64,000 nt of DNA from Bacillota bacterium. GTDB lineage: Bacteria; Bacillota_I; Bacilli_A; RF39; UBA660. This document shows positions 1-9,742 of the stretch, in pieces. The notes beneath the pieces were generated by a model that had not been told where the DNA came from, did not search any database, and saw only the letters and a list, made by a program, of their open reading frames with translations. The stretch is from assembly GCA_023391185.1 (NCBI GenBank), contig JAEWBI010000020.1:16949-80948 (forward strand), read 5' to 3'. Within the stretch, counting starts at the first letter, position 1, and each line of letters begins with the position of its first letter. A program made the position numbers and the translations under genes.

Positions 1-2229
1 ACCATCACCCCAACATGCTTCACAGCGTCCACCTTTAACATTAAATGAAAATCTACCTTTATCATAACCACGCATTTTTGCTTCTTTTGTTTGTGTGAAA
101 ACATCTCTAATGTCATCAAAAACACCTACATATGTAGCAGGATTACTTCGTGGAGTTCTACCTATTGGAGACTGCGATATATCAACAACTTTATCAATAT
201 TATCTAGTCCTTTAATTGATTTAAACTTACCTGGCCTTTCTTTAGTTCTATATAAATTAGCAGATACTGCTTTATATAAAATCTCGTTTATTAAACTACT
301 TTTCCCTGAACCAGAAACTCCAGTTATACAAGTAAATGTTCCAAGAGGAAACTTAACATCGATATTTTTTAAATTATTTTCGACAGCCCCTTTTATCTCA
401 ATATATTTCTTGTTGCCTTTTCTTCTATTTTCAGGTATTTCGATTTTTAATTCCCCTGTTAAATATTTTCCAGTCAAACTATTTGGATTATGCATTACTT
501 GTTCTGGTGTTCCCTCAGCAACTACTTGTCCACCGTGAATACCAGCACCAGGTCCTATATCAACTAAATAGTCTGCAGCTAGCATTGTATCAGTATCATG
601 CTCAACTACAACTAATGTATTTCCTAAATCACGCATTTCAAGTAGTGAATTTATTAGTCTTTGGTTATCTCTTTGATGAAGACCAATACTAGGCTCATCA
701 AGGACGTATAAAACCCCTGTTAATCTTGAACCAATTTGTGTAGCAAGTCTAATTCTTTGAGCTTCTCCACCACTTAATGTACCAGCAGTTCTAGCTAGTG
801 TTAAATATTCTAGACCTACATTAATTAAAAAGTTTAACCTAGAGCCAATTTCTTTTACTATTAATTTAGATATTTCAACTTGTTCTTTTGTTAACTCTAA
901 AGCATTTATAAATTTATATAAGTCTCTGATACTTAATAATGTAATCTCATATATGTTCTTATCGTTTATTTTTACTGAAAGAACTGATGAGTCTAGTCTA
1001 GAGCCATTACAAGTTGGACATGGAAGTTCAGTCATATACTGCTCTATCCACTCTCTTATCCAACCACTTTTTGTTTCAATATAACGTCTTTCTAGATTTG
1101 TTATTATTCCTTCATAAAAATCTCTTGAAGTTCTAGTGTTACCATTTTTAGCAACATAGTTGAACTCTAAAATATCTGGTGTTCCATATAATAAAATTTC
1201 TAACTTCTCTTTACTTAATTTTTTTAATGGAGCATCCATATCAATGTCATAATATCTACATACAGTATCTATTTGAGTATATATTATGTTTGTTGTATCA
1301 TTTAGATTAATGGCTACAATGGCACCATCATTAATACTTTTATCTCTATCTGGTATTACTAAATCCTCATCTATTTTCATCTTAATTCCTAAACCCTTAC
1401 AGTCTTGACATGCTCCATATGGCGCATTAAATGAAAACATTCTTGGTTCTAATTCTGGTAAACTAAAATCACAATCTGGACAAGCATATTTTTCACTCAT
1501 TATAATTAGTTCTCCACCAATTACATCTATAACTACTTTTCCATTTGAAAGTTTAACTGCTAGTTCAATTGCTTCATAAAGTCTACTTCTTACATCATCC
1601 TTAATAATTAATCTATCAATAATAGCTTCTACATTATGTTTTTTATTTTTTTCGAGATTTATTTCTTCACTTAAATCATAATCTTCGCCATCTATTCTTA
1701 CCCTTGCATAACCTTCTTTTCTAAGATCATCTAGTACCTCTTTTTGTGTACCTTTTTCCCCATACACAACAGGACTAAGAACTCTTATCTTTGTGCCTTC
1801 TTCTAGAGCTAGTATTTGATTTGTCATTTCTTCAATACTTTGACTAGATATTGGCTTATTATGAGTAGGACAATAAGGAATACCTACTCTAGCATATAAT
1901 AATCTTAAATAATCATATATTTCTGTTACTGTTCCAACTGTACTTCTTGGATTTTTATTAGTTGTCTTTTGATCGATACTAATTGCTGGAGATAAACCCT
2001 CAATTGAATCAACATCTGGTTTTTCTGATCCACCTAAAAACTGCCTAGCATAGGCACTTAAACTTTCTACATATCTTCTTTGACCTTCTGCGTATATAGT
2101 GTCAAAAGCAAGTGAAGACTTACCAGATCCTGAAACACCTGTCATTACAATTAATTTATCCTTAGGTAAAGTTATATTAATATTTTTTAAGTTATTTTCG
2201 CGTGCACCTTTTATTACAATATTTTCCAT
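1..2229 (-). CDS. uvrA: UvrA, excinuclease ABC subunit A (3' end cut by window edge)
   Basis: DNA-damage recognition ATPase of nucleotide excision repair; acts in the cytoplasm with UvrB. The minus-strand reading starts MENIVIKGARENNLKNI and is open to the window edge, about 743 codons of the usual ~940. Visible are the first Walker A (GVSGSGKSS, near residue 32), the zinc-binding CPDC and CQDC motifs, the ABC signature LSGGEAQRIRLA, the Walker B-like LYVLDEPSIGLH, and the second Walker A GVSGSGKSS. Start chosen at the ATG preceded by AGAGGTG. The C-terminal third, with the second signature and Walker B, lies outside the window. Expression is probably under LexA control (see the SOS box upstream). 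Family assignment is certain. Confidence 0.97.
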   Translation of the reverse strand, partial: MENIVIKGARENNLKNINITLPKDKLIVMTGVSGSGKSSLAFDTIYAEGQRRYVESLSAYARQFLGGSEKPDVDSIEGLSPAISIDQKTTNKNPRSTVGTVTEIYDYLRLLYARVGIPYCPTHNKPISSQSIEEMTNQILALEEGTKIRVLSPVVYGEKGTQKEVLDDLRKEGYARVRIDGEDYDLSEEINLEKNKKHNVEAIIDRLIIKDDVRSRLYEAIELAVKLSNGKVVIDVIGGELIIMSEKYACPDCDFSLPELEPRMFSFNAPYGACQDCKGLGIKMKIDEDLVIPDRDKSINDGAIVAINLNDTTNIIYTQIDTVCRYYDIDMDAPLKKLSKEKLEILLYGTPDILEFNYVAKNGNTRTSRDFYEGIITNLERRYIETKSGWIREWIEQYMTELPCPTCNGSRLDSSVLSVKINDKNIYEITLLSIRDLYKFINALELTKEQVEISKLIVKEIGSRLNFLINVGLEYLTLARTAGTLSGGEAQRIRLATQIGSRLTGVLYVLDEPSIGLHQRDNQRLINSLLEMRDLGNTLVVVEHDTDTMLAADYLVDIGPGAGIHGGQVVAEGTPEQVMHNPNSLTGKYLTGELKIEIPENRRKGNKKYIEIKGAVENNLKNIDVKFPLGTFTCITGVSGSGKSSLINEILYKAVSANLYRTKERPGKFKSIKGLDNIDKVVDISQSPIGRTPRSNPATYVGVFDDIRDVFTQTKEAKMRGYDKGRFSFNVKGGRCEACWGDG

Positions 2230-2276
2230 GAAACACCTCTTGATTCATATTTTTGTTATTAAAAACATCAGTAGTT

Positions 2277-2285
2277 ATTATACCA
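2277..2285 (-). promoter_or_regulatory. Possible second extended -10 promoter of uvrA
   Basis: TGGTATAAT reads on the minus strand about 48 nt upstream of the uvrA ATG. The TG-N extension is present, but no good -35 is visible 16-18 nt upstream. It may be a LexA-independent secondary start; weak evidence. Confidence 0.35.
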
Positions 2286-2316
2286 CAATTTGCTTTTTTT
2301 ACTACTAAACATTTTC

Positions 2317-2345
2317 ATTATACCAGGCGAACAAGTGTTTGTACA
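2317..2345 (-). promoter_or_regulatory. SOS-regulated uvrA promoter with LexA box
   Basis: An extended -10 (TGGTATAAT, -10 at 2317-2322) has a -35-like TGTACA 17 nt upstream. Between and over them lies CGAACAAGTGTTTG (2328-2341), a full match to the Bacillus LexA/DinR consensus CGAACRNRYGTTYG. LexA bound there would cover the spacer and the -35. Site match is seen; LexA binding is inferred. Confidence 0.75.
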
Positions 2346-2380
2346 GTAATTTTCAGAAAAATAAACTTTTTTTAATAATA

Positions 2381-2411
2381 AACAAAAAAACAGGTTAATA
2401 TTGTCCTGTTT
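2381..2411 (-). terminator. Rho-independent terminator overlapping a stop codon
   Basis: Stem AAACAGG/CCTGTTT followed on the minus strand by a T-run. The TAA stop of the 685-residue gene (2395-2397) lies in the loop, so translation termination and hairpin formation overlap. Confidence 0.75.
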
Positions 2412-4452
2412 GTTTTGATATTATATTCATAATATTAGTATATATTTCTTGCATTTGTTCTTCTGTTAATTCATCGTATTTTACTGAATCTGTAATAGTT
2501 TCTTCTATTGAAGCAGATGTTTTTAATTTACTATCCATATTAATACTTAAGCTATATTCTTTATTTTTACCATCATATGCTTCATATGAAAAGATTCTAT
2601 TTAAGTCATACTCAGCACCGGCAGTTACTTCTTTTATATTAGTACTAAGTTTTACTTTGTATTCTTGATTATCAATGGTAAAATCGGCTGTTATTTCATA
2701 CAAAGTTTTTGTTGAGTTTATTTTAATATAACCTAGTTTTTCATCTTCACTTTTATATACATTAACTGTTAAAGTTTGATCAACTTTTTCTAGTTCAACA
2801 AATCCTTGTAACTCATCATCCTCATTAAAATAAATACGTGGTTTAGTATCATTTCTATACTCAATACTTATAGTTTTTTCTTCATATGAAGCCTCTGCAC
2901 AATTTGAATAATCATTTGTTGTTGTATAATCCTCTGCTGTATCATCAAATTGTGTGTTATCATCAGTTGTATAATAGTAATCATCATCTGTACTGTTATC
3001 TATACTATCATCACTTGAATAGTCATATATTGTGTAATCTTCTGGTGTTTGATCATCTATTTGTTTAACTTCAAATTGCTCATTTGTTGATGACATATTT
3101 TCTAAATCAGTATCATCTGTATTATCATAATTTTCAAAGTTAAAGCAATTTGAATAATCATATGTAGGTTCATAATATTTGTAATCAAAATCTATACCTT
3201 CTACTACATTTGTTAAATTATTAGTATATACAGTATATATATATGTACTCATATGTTCTTCATCAATTGAATCAATAACATCATCCATATTATAACTTTC
3301 AAAATCCTTATAGAAATTTGTTACAATTTTATTAGCTTTATCATCAGATTTTATATCATTTATTACTAAATTTACTATTTTAGAAATTTGCTTATCATTA
3401 TACTCTAATTTTAATGAATTAACTTTTTTTGTAGTTCCATCAATTTTTATTTCAGTTTTATCTCTAACAAAATCATCTTTATTTACATTATTTACAAAGC
3501 TTTTAACAATAAAGTTGTATAAATAATCATAATCGTTTAAATCATTATAATTAGTTGAAGATAAAGCATCTTTTAACTCTTCTATTTCAATATATTTATC
3601 AAAAATTTTATTTAAAAATATATATCCTGTTTTCGAATTTGTTAATAATTTTACTCCACCTAATTCTTCAGTTTTGTTACTTAAATTTAACTCAAATAAA
3701 GTTTTATCTACTGTTTTACTAAAATTATAATTAAATGTCATTTTATTAACTAAACTTATTAATTGATTTAAATCAGTGTTTTCAGTATTATCCATTTGAA
3801 TAGTGAAATTTCCTTTTTCAGAATATTGTTCTGATTCATTAAGTACAATTGGCGATTCAAAATAATTTTTAAAGTTCTCTAATTGTTTAATACTATTATT
3901 AATAATAACTTTTTCATTAGTACTATAAACATAATATACTAAAGCAATTATAAAACCGATAACTAATAATATTAGAGCAAATATTAATATTTTTAATCCT
4001 TTTTTGCTACTTTTATTATTTTTTTCCTCATTATTGTTATTATCGACTACTGTATTTTCTAGGGAAGGAAAAACAGGTTCATCAATTGGTGGAATATAAG
4101 GTATTACTACAGGTTCTACTACTGGGCTTACTACTGGCATTATTACTGGTTCAGTAAATTCTGAAGTTGCAGTTGGTTGCTGAACTGGAATATTATTTTG
4201 CGTTACTACAGGTACAACTTCTGGATTTGCAACAGAAATTACTGTTGGTTGCTCCTGGATTTCCGGCATTATAATTGGTTGTTCAAATGAAAAATCATTT
4301 GAACTTACTGTTTGTTCTACTTCTTGATTTGTATTTGGTTGTACTAATTGATTATCATCGGGTATTACTATCGGTTCGTTTGCAGGTAATACATCTGGTA
4401 TCTTATTTGGAACAGTATTGTTATTTTCACTGTTCTCCAAGTTATTGTTCAT
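2395..4452 (-). CDS. Single-pass membrane protein with Pro/Val-rich cytosolic N-terminus and acidic Tyr/Asp-rich ectodomain
   Basis: Not recognised; 685 residues. Residues 1 to about 145 are low-complexity and rich in Pro, Val, Gln and Asn, with repeated PVV/EPV units and no signal peptide. A Lys-rich patch precedes one transmembrane helix (about 153-175). The long ectodomain has a Thr/Asp/Tyr/Ser low-complexity stretch in its middle (Asp-Tyr-Thr clusters) and ends in a globular-looking region. SD GGAGTGA lies 5 nt from the ATG. The downstream neighbour (4551-5054) also has a Pro/Val-rich N-terminus plus one membrane helix, so the two may be related envelope proteins, although a terminator separates them. 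The topology is the evidence; no function is claimed. Confidence 0.8.
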   Translation of the reverse strand: MNNNLENSENNNTVPNKIPDVLPANEPIVIPDDNQLVQPNTNQEVEQTVSSNDFSFEQPIIMPEIQEQPTVISVANPEVVPVVTQNNIPVQQPTATSEFTEPVIMPVVSPVVEPVVIPYIPPIDEPVFPSLENTVVDNNNNEEKNNKSSKKGLKILIFALILLVIGFIIALVYYVYSTNEKVIINNSIKQLENFKNYFESPIVLNESEQYSEKGNFTIQMDNTENTDLNQLISLVNKMTFNYNFSKTVDKTLFELNLSNKTEELGGVKLLTNSKTGYIFLNKIFDKYIEIEELKDALSSTNYNDLNDYDYLYNFIVKSFVNNVNKDDFVRDKTEIKIDGTTKKVNSLKLEYNDKQISKIVNLVINDIKSDDKANKIVTNFYKDFESYNMDDVIDSIDEEHMSTYIYTVYTNNLTNVVEGIDFDYKYYEPTYDYSNCFNFENYDNTDDTDLENMSSTNEQFEVKQIDDQTPEDYTIYDYSSDDSIDNSTDDDYYYTTDDNTQFDDTAEDYTTTNDYSNCAEASYEEKTISIEYRNDTKPRIYFNEDDELQGFVELEKVDQTLTVNVYKSEDEKLGYIKINSTKTLYEITADFTIDNQEYKVKLSTNIKEVTAGAEYDLNRIFSYEAYDGKNKEYSLSINMDSKLKTSASIEETITDSVKYDELTEEQMQEIYTNIMNIISKQTGQY

Positions 4453-4493
4453 TTATTTCACTCCATCCTATTATAAATTATAGCAAAATAATA

Positions 4494-4521
4494 CAAAAAA
4501 AGAAACAAAAAATGTTTCTTT
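4494..4521 (-). terminator. Rho-independent terminator
   Basis: Stem AAAGAAAC/GTTTCTTT with a 7-nt loop, followed on the minus strand by seven T. It ends the unit of the 167-residue Pro-rich gene. Confidence 0.75.
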
Positions 4522-4550
4522 ATTTTATTGCATATATTAACCTTCATCTA

Positions 4551-5063
<513 letters not shown>

Positions 5064-5114
5064 CTATCCTATGAATACATTATAGCAAATAAAATGGAAA
5101 AATACAAAATTTTT

Positions 5115-5465
5115 TTAATCTTTTGGTTTAAATATCAACGAAAGATAGAATGAAAAGATAATTGCAGAGCATATTCCAGATGCAGTAAGGTTAAACATTC
5201 CCATGATTAAACCCATTATTCCATATGTACCTGCTGATTCTAACGCCCCATGAATTAATAAATGTCCAAAACTAGTTATAGGAACAAGTGCTCCTCCACC
5301 ACAGAAGATGATTATCTTATCATAGAAATTAAATATATCTAAAAAAGAGCCAAGTACAACAAATATAGTAGTTATATGTCCTGGAGTAAGCTTGGTATTA
5401 TCAAGTATTAATTCACCTATTAAACAAACAACTCCTGCAAATAAAAAGGAATATATATATATCAT
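5115..5465 (-). CDS. spoVAE: SpoVAE, stage V sporulation channel protein
   Basis: 116 residues, polytopic, with the family's characteristic GGGALVPITSFGH and LLIHGALE segments. With SpoVAC it belongs to the forespore inner-membrane complex that moves Ca2+-dipicolinic acid into the spore and releases it at germination. Start overlaps the spoVAD stop by 4 nt (translational coupling). Last gene of a three-gene unit. No strong terminator was found after it, only A/T-rich sequence. The Bacillus locus has AA-AF; here only the widely conserved AC-AD-AE core is present. Confidence 0.93.
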   Translation of the reverse strand: MIYIYSFLFAGVVCLIGELILDNTKLTPGHITTIFVVLGSFLDIFNFYDKIIIFCGGGALVPITSFGHLLIHGALESAGTYGIMGLIMGMFNLTASGICSAIIFSFYLSLIFKPKD

Positions 5466-6451
5466 TCTATTACCTCCAAACTTATAGCATGCGCAATTGA
5501 AGGAATTGGTAGTTTTTGATTTACAGTAGTTGTATTCATAAGCGCTCCTGTTGCAACTAATAAAACTTTATTAATCTTTTTTGCTTTCATCATACTAAAA
5601 ACATATCCATATGAAACAAGTGGTAAACATGCTGGCCCACTTCCTCCTGCATAAACGTCTTGTTTTTTGATATCAAATATCATACAAGCTGAATCATCAC
5701 AGTTATCTAAGTTTATTTTATAATTTTTTTTCATATATTCTTTTAACATAGGTTTTCCATATCTACCTAAATCACCTGTTAATATTAAATCATAATAATC
5801 TGGTTTTCTATTTGTTTGCTCTAAATGATCATGAATTGTTTGTGCAGCAGCAATTGCCATTACACCACCCATATTAAATACCTCTTTAATACCTGAATCT
5901 ACTGCCTTACCTACTGTTGCACTTTCTACTTTAAAACCTGATTTTTTATTTGATAGAAATGCTGATGCAGCCCCTGTTACTGTAAAGGTTGTAGTTTTAG
6001 GTTTTGGTCCACCATATTCTACTGGATATCTAAACTGTTTTTCAGCAGTATTATTATGTGAAGATGTGCCTACAATAATATTATTAGACTGATTAGCTTC
6101 TATCATATTAGAAGCTATAATCAATCCTTCTACACTTGTTGCACATGCACTATATATTCCTAGATAAGGTATATCATACTTACTTGCTGTATAATTTGAA
6201 GAAACTAATTGATTTAATAAATCACCAGATATAAATAATCCTACATCTTTAATTTGTTTCTTTTCTTTTTTTAATAGTAAATTAATTGATTCATCCAATA
6301 ATTTCATTTCTGCCTGTTCCCATGTGTCTTGTCCAAAATAGTATTCATCATATTTTTTATCATAGTATTTTGATAATGGTCCGTCTTTTTCAAATGGTCC
6401 TGCGATTGTTTCTGTATTATTTATATATACATTATTATATTTAAAAGTCAT
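5462..6451 (-). CDS. spoVAD: SpoVAD, thiolase-fold dipicolinate-binding protein
   Basis: 329 residues, close to the usual length (~338). The fold is of the thiolase/beta-ketoacyl synthase type: the N-terminus carries GPFEKDGPLSKYYD, followed by YSACATSVEG, GTSSHNNTAEKQFRYPVEYG and GDLGRYGKPML, all typical of SpoVAD. The family binds Ca2+-dipicolinic acid at the forespore membrane during uptake and is not known as an active thiolase. It overlaps the spoVAC stop by one base and the spoVAE start by four, so the three genes are translated from one message. Confidence 0.95.
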   Translation of the reverse strand: MTFKYNNVYINNTETIAGPFEKDGPLSKYYDKKYDEYYFGQDTWEQAEMKLLDESINLLLKKEKKQIKDVGLFISGDLLNQLVSSNYTASKYDIPYLGIYSACATSVEGLIIASNMIEANQSNNIIVGTSSHNNTAEKQFRYPVEYGGPKPKTTTFTVTGAASAFLSNKKSGFKVESATVGKAVDSGIKEVFNMGGVMAIAAAQTIHDHLEQTNRKPDYYDLILTGDLGRYGKPMLKEYMKKNYKINLDNCDDSACMIFDIKKQDVYAGGSGPACLPLVSYGYVFSMMKAKKINKVLLVATGALMNTTTVNQKLPIPSIAHAISLEVIE

Positions 6452-6891
6452 TAGCCACCAAATATAAGATATCTTATAATACCAAAAGTATAAGCACTAA
6501 CTACACCAAAAACAATTACAGAACCAGCTAATTTAAACATATTTGCACCAATACCAGTTACCATACCTTCTTTGCGGTACTCTAAAGTTGCACTCATCAT
6601 AGCATGAGCAAATCCAGTAATTGGAACAATTAAACCACATCTAGCTTTATGAACCCATTTATCAAAAAAACCAAAGCATGTTAATAAACATCCTAAAAAG
6701 ACAAGAGTAACAATCATGAATACAGAGGCCTGAGCAGTTGGAATATTAAAGAAATATGAATATGCCTCAACTAAAACTTGACCTATTAAACCCATAAATC
6801 CACCAACAAAAAATGCCACTACTGCATTCTTAAATCTATCTTCTGTTGGAGTATGTTTCTCAACAATTTCTTTATACATATTTTTATTCAT
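6451..6891 (-). CDS. spoVAC: SpoVAC, stage V sporulation mechanosensitive channel protein
   Basis: 146 residues with four to five membrane helices and family signatures (VVAFFVGGFMGLIGQ, GLIVPITGFAHAM). In Bacillus, SpoVAC is the channel component for Ca2+-dipicolinic acid release. Strong SD AGGAGG. First gene of spoVAC-AD-AE. The start lies only 30 nt from the terminator of the preceding polysaccharide unit, so any dedicated promoter must overlap that terminator (see the sigma G-like site). Order and overlaps match the classical locus. Confidence 0.95.
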   Translation of the reverse strand: MNKNMYKEIVEKHTPTEDRFKNAVVAFFVGGFMGLIGQVLVEAYSYFFNIPTAQASVFMIVTLVFLGCLLTCFGFFDKWVHKARCGLIVPITGFAHAMMSATLEYRKEGMVTGIGANMFKLAGSVIVFGVVSAYTFGIIRYLIFGG

Positions 6892-6907
6892 AATAACCTC
6901 CTAAAAT

Positions 6908-6936
6908 TATTATGAATAGTTTCTTTTTTTATATAC
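6908..6936 (-). promoter_or_regulatory. Candidate sigma G promoter for spoVAC-AD-AE
   Basis: On the minus strand GTATA (6932-6936) and CATAATA (6908-6914) are separated by 17 nt. They fit the forespore sigma G pattern GHATR-N17-CATNHTA that drives spoVA in Bacillus. The -35 lies inside the 3' arm of the upstream terminator. Caveat: the start point would fall next to the SD, leaving a leader of only about 10 nt. Confidence 0.4.
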
Positions 6937-6960
6937 GAACTATTGTATATAAAAAAAGAA
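6921..6960 (-). terminator. Long perfect inverted-repeat terminator
   Basis: 16-bp perfect stem (TTCTTTTTTTATATAC and its complement) with an 8-nt loop. T-runs on both strands could make it bidirectional. It abuts the stop codon of the 159-residue glycosyltransferase gene. Confidence 0.8.
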
Positions 6961-6961
6961 A

Positions 6962-7441
6962 TTAATTTAGTAATGAATTAATTTCTTTTTCAATCTTTAA
7001 AATAAAATTTTCATTATTATTATAATATTTTGAAAACTTATGTTTTTCAATAATATTAATGTTATTAATAAGTTCTTCTTTTGTAAGAGCCATTAAAACA
7101 TAATTATTATCTACTAAATATTTAGTAATCTCTAACTGATGATCATTTATATGTTCTTTATATTCTTTAAGTCTTGGTACAACTATTACCTTTTTGCCTT
7201 TTTCTAAGGCTTTAAAAATTGTTCCGCCACCACCATGAGTAATTATTATTCTAGCTTCATCTATTTTTTGATTCATTTCATCATAATTAAAGAAATCATA
7301 ATATTCAATATTTGGATTTTTAAAAGAAAATCTTCCTTTTCCGCCTTGAATAATAATCTGTTCTTTTATATTAAGACTATCTATATAATTAAATAATCTT
7401 TTAAAAGACTGTTTTTGTGTTCCAATAGTAAATAATATCAT
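6962..7441 (-). CDS. PssE/Alg13-like glycosyltransferase subunit
   Basis: 159 residues. GT28 C-terminal fold: MILFTIGTQKQSFKRL at the start, IIQGGKGRFSF, then IITHGGGGTIFKALEKGKKV and VPRLKEYKEHINDHQ, the nucleotide-sugar binding signature seen in Alg13, PssE and Cps14G. These proteins are the catalytic half of a two-part membrane-bound glycosyltransferase; the Alg14/PssD half recruits them. That half is fused to the end of the preceding protein, whose stop overlaps this start by one base, so the pair is made together. The likely role is an early sugar transfer in exopolysaccharide or capsule synthesis; the substrate cannot be read from sequence. Confidence 0.88.
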   Translation of the reverse strand: MILFTIGTQKQSFKRLFNYIDSLNIKEQIIIQGGKGRFSFKNPNIEYYDFFNYDEMNQKIDEARIIITHGGGGTIFKALEKGKKVIVVPRLKEYKEHINDHQLEITKYLVDNNYVLMALTKEELINNINIIEKHKFSKYYNNNENFILKIEKEINSLLN

Positions 7442-9711
7442 TAGTATACCCCCTTAATATATTTAGCTTTGGGGTATATTTCTTGATAATTATTGTGCTG
7501 AACAATAAAAGTTGTCGCGATAGGATAAACTAGTTTTCCTGAAAGAGTTGGTGTATGAGTCCTGTCAAAAACCTCTACAAATATAATCTTTCGATCAAAA
7601 AAGTAACCTAAGTAACACATTAATACTGATGTGTGGGCCCCTGTTGTATAAATGATATCAGGGTTATATCTAATGAAATAGTATATACTTTTTAAAACAT
7701 TAAGAATACTTATAAAAACATATTTTAACATATAGTACCTTGAACCATAAAATAAATATTTAATTTTATATTTTTCTTTAAGTTTCAAAGAAATTTTATT
7801 CTTTTCAGTTATTAAAATGTAATCATACTTATCATAAATACTATCTATAGCTAGTAGTTCTGTAAGATGACCACCAACACTTGAAATAAATATAACTTTA
7901 TTTTTATTTTTTAAATCTCTATAATTATAATCTAAAACTATTAAATTTAAAAGTAATAAAAAATGAATAAACTCATAACTCATATTTATATCAAGTAATG
8001 AAGAACCAATTAGTAATAAAAATAAAGCAATTATATATAAGGATCTATCATCTCTTAATAATCTTATAGAATAAACAATACCATACGCAATTAAAGTAAA
8101 ATAATAAATTACTCCTATTATGCCTAATTCTACTAACATTCTTGCTATAAAACTATGTTCATCAGAAGGTTCAAAACGAAAGTGATTATTTACTGAATAA
8201 TACTTAAATGCTCTAAATCCTTGGCCAACTAACATATTTCCTTTAGTTATTTCTAAAACATGATTATATATATCCATTCTGCCATCTAAACTACCTTTAT
8301 CGTACTTTGTTTGTTCTTTAGAATGAATATATATATATGGAGTTAAAATATTATCAACTTCATATACTTGTGTCTTATTAGTATCAAGATTAATTACATA
8401 TACACTACTTATTTCAGCAGAATTATATATATCCATATTTTCTAATTCCAGATAATAATACTCGAACTCTTTAAGCGTATTTAATCTGAAATAGTAAGTA
8501 TTTTGATCTTCATTTATAAACTTTGAATCAACTGTTTTCTTTATTATATGAGAGTTTTTAACATATAAAACTTTCAATTTTAAAATAGGATTATTTAATT
8601 CATTTTTATTTTTTATATCTAACTTTATTAAATAACTCTTACTACATTCTAAATTCATAAAGTCTGCAAAAATAATATTATCTTTTAAATTATTTTCTGT
8701 AATATTACTTATTTTTAAAGATTGAGATCTTGGAAAAGCAAATAATATACAAACGATAAATAAAATTATAATAAAGGATATAGTATAGATAACTTTACTT
8801 TTTTTACTAATTAATAATAATATTAAATAGCTTATGTAATAAATTATAAACATTAAGATAATAATAGATAAGAATATTATTAAATTATTGTTATATATAA
8901 ATATACGAGTTTTATTAATAGCATATAGTACTGGTAAAATTATACAGAAATATATAGTTATTAAATTAATAATTTCTTTATACTTTTTTCGGATAAAGTA
9001 GTTAATTATTAGTAATATATTAATAATTAAAAATATCATGGTGGTTATTTTAGACATTGTTAATAAAAAAGCTAATAACAATATGAATAAACAAAAATGG
9101 AAAATAATATTCTTATTATCTGTAGTTAAATAATAACAAGTTATAAAATACCCTGTTAGTATAAATGTAGCATAGGTATTAGGATAAAGAAGCGTACCAT
9201 ATAACCTATCTACACTACTTTTATAGAAATCTCCAAACCAAGATTTTATTTGCAATAAATTTCCTATATCAGAATTACTTTGAATAATAAATGAAATAAT
9301 TACTGATATAGTACTAGATAATATAATGGTTTTTAAGATATAGTTTAGTCTTTCTTTATTAATTATTCTTCTTAAAACAATTACATGAATAGCAATTAAT
9401 AAACTAACTAATATATATTCTAAATTCAGTCTTATATTTGATATATCTTTGCCACATAACATTGGAATAAAATATAACATAGGAAAAGTTAATATTATTA
9501 GATCTAATCTATTAAATTTAACTCTTCTTTCCTTATAAATAAATATATATCCTAATGCTATAAATAATGTTGAAACAATCCATCCTATTTTTATATATTT
9601 AACAATAGATTGTGTGTCTTCAAATATATTAGAATAATTAAAATATAGTGGACTTACCATTATATACACTAGAGTTAATAGTATAGTAATTTCTTCATAC
9701 TTCTTTTTCAT
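7441..9711 (-). CDS. O-antigen-ligase/Wzy-like polymerase fused to an Alg14/PssD glycosyltransferase subunit
   Basis: 756 residues from the ATG at 9711 (AGGTG 4 nt upstream); an upstream in-frame ATG at 9771 falls in the -35 element. The N-terminal ~590 residues are a multi-pass membrane protein of O-antigen ligase type, with a large extracytoplasmic loop in the middle and the typical GQGFRAFKYYS...EPSDEHSFIARMLVELG segment. From about residue 605 it is Alg14/PssD-like: VIFISSVGGHLTELLAI, ITEKNKISLKLKEKY, IIYTTGAHTSVLMCYLG, IIFVEVFDRTHTPTLSGKL, ending at IKGVY. The Alg13/PssE half follows with a 1-nt overlap. Joining polymerase and glycosyltransferase anchor in one chain is unusual; no frameshift scar is visible at the junction. 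Confidence 0.85.
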   Translation of the reverse strand: MKKKYEEITILLTLVYIMVSPLYFNYSNIFEDTQSIVKYIKIGWIVSTLFIALGYIFIYKERRVKFNRLDLIILTFPMLYFIPMLCGKDISNIRLNLEYILVSLLIAIHVIVLRRIINKERLNYILKTIILSSTISVIISFIIQSNSDIGNLLQIKSWFGDFYKSSVDRLYGTLLYPNTYATFILTGYFITCYYLTTDNKNIIFHFCLFILLLAFLLTMSKITTMIFLIINILLIINYFIRKKYKEIINLITIYFCIILPVLYAINKTRIFIYNNNLIIFLSIIILMFIIYYISYLILLLISKKSKVIYTISFIIILFIVCILFAFPRSQSLKISNITENNLKDNIIFADFMNLECSKSYLIKLDIKNKNELNNPILKLKVLYVKNSHIIKKTVDSKFINEDQNTYYFRLNTLKEFEYYYLELENMDIYNSAEISSVYVINLDTNKTQVYEVDNILTPYIYIHSKEQTKYDKGSLDGRMDIYNHVLEITKGNMLVGQGFRAFKYYSVNNHFRFEPSDEHSFIARMLVELGIIGVIYYFTLIAYGIVYSIRLLRDDRSLYIIALFLLLIGSSLLDINMSYEFIHFLLLLNLIVLDYNYRDLKNKNKVIFISSVGGHLTELLAIDSIYDKYDYILITEKNKISLKLKEKYKIKYLFYGSRYYMLKYVFISILNVLKSIYYFIRYNPDIIYTTGAHTSVLMCYLGYFFDRKIIFVEVFDRTHTPTLSGKLVYPIATTFIVQHNNYQEIYPKAKYIKGVY

Positions 9712-9742
9712 AATACACCTAGTTAAGTTACTTTCTAAGTAA

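Noticed and set aside
95..692. Plus-strand ORFs of 147 and 69 residues
   Set aside because: They lie wholly inside uvrA on the opposite strand and have no family resemblance.
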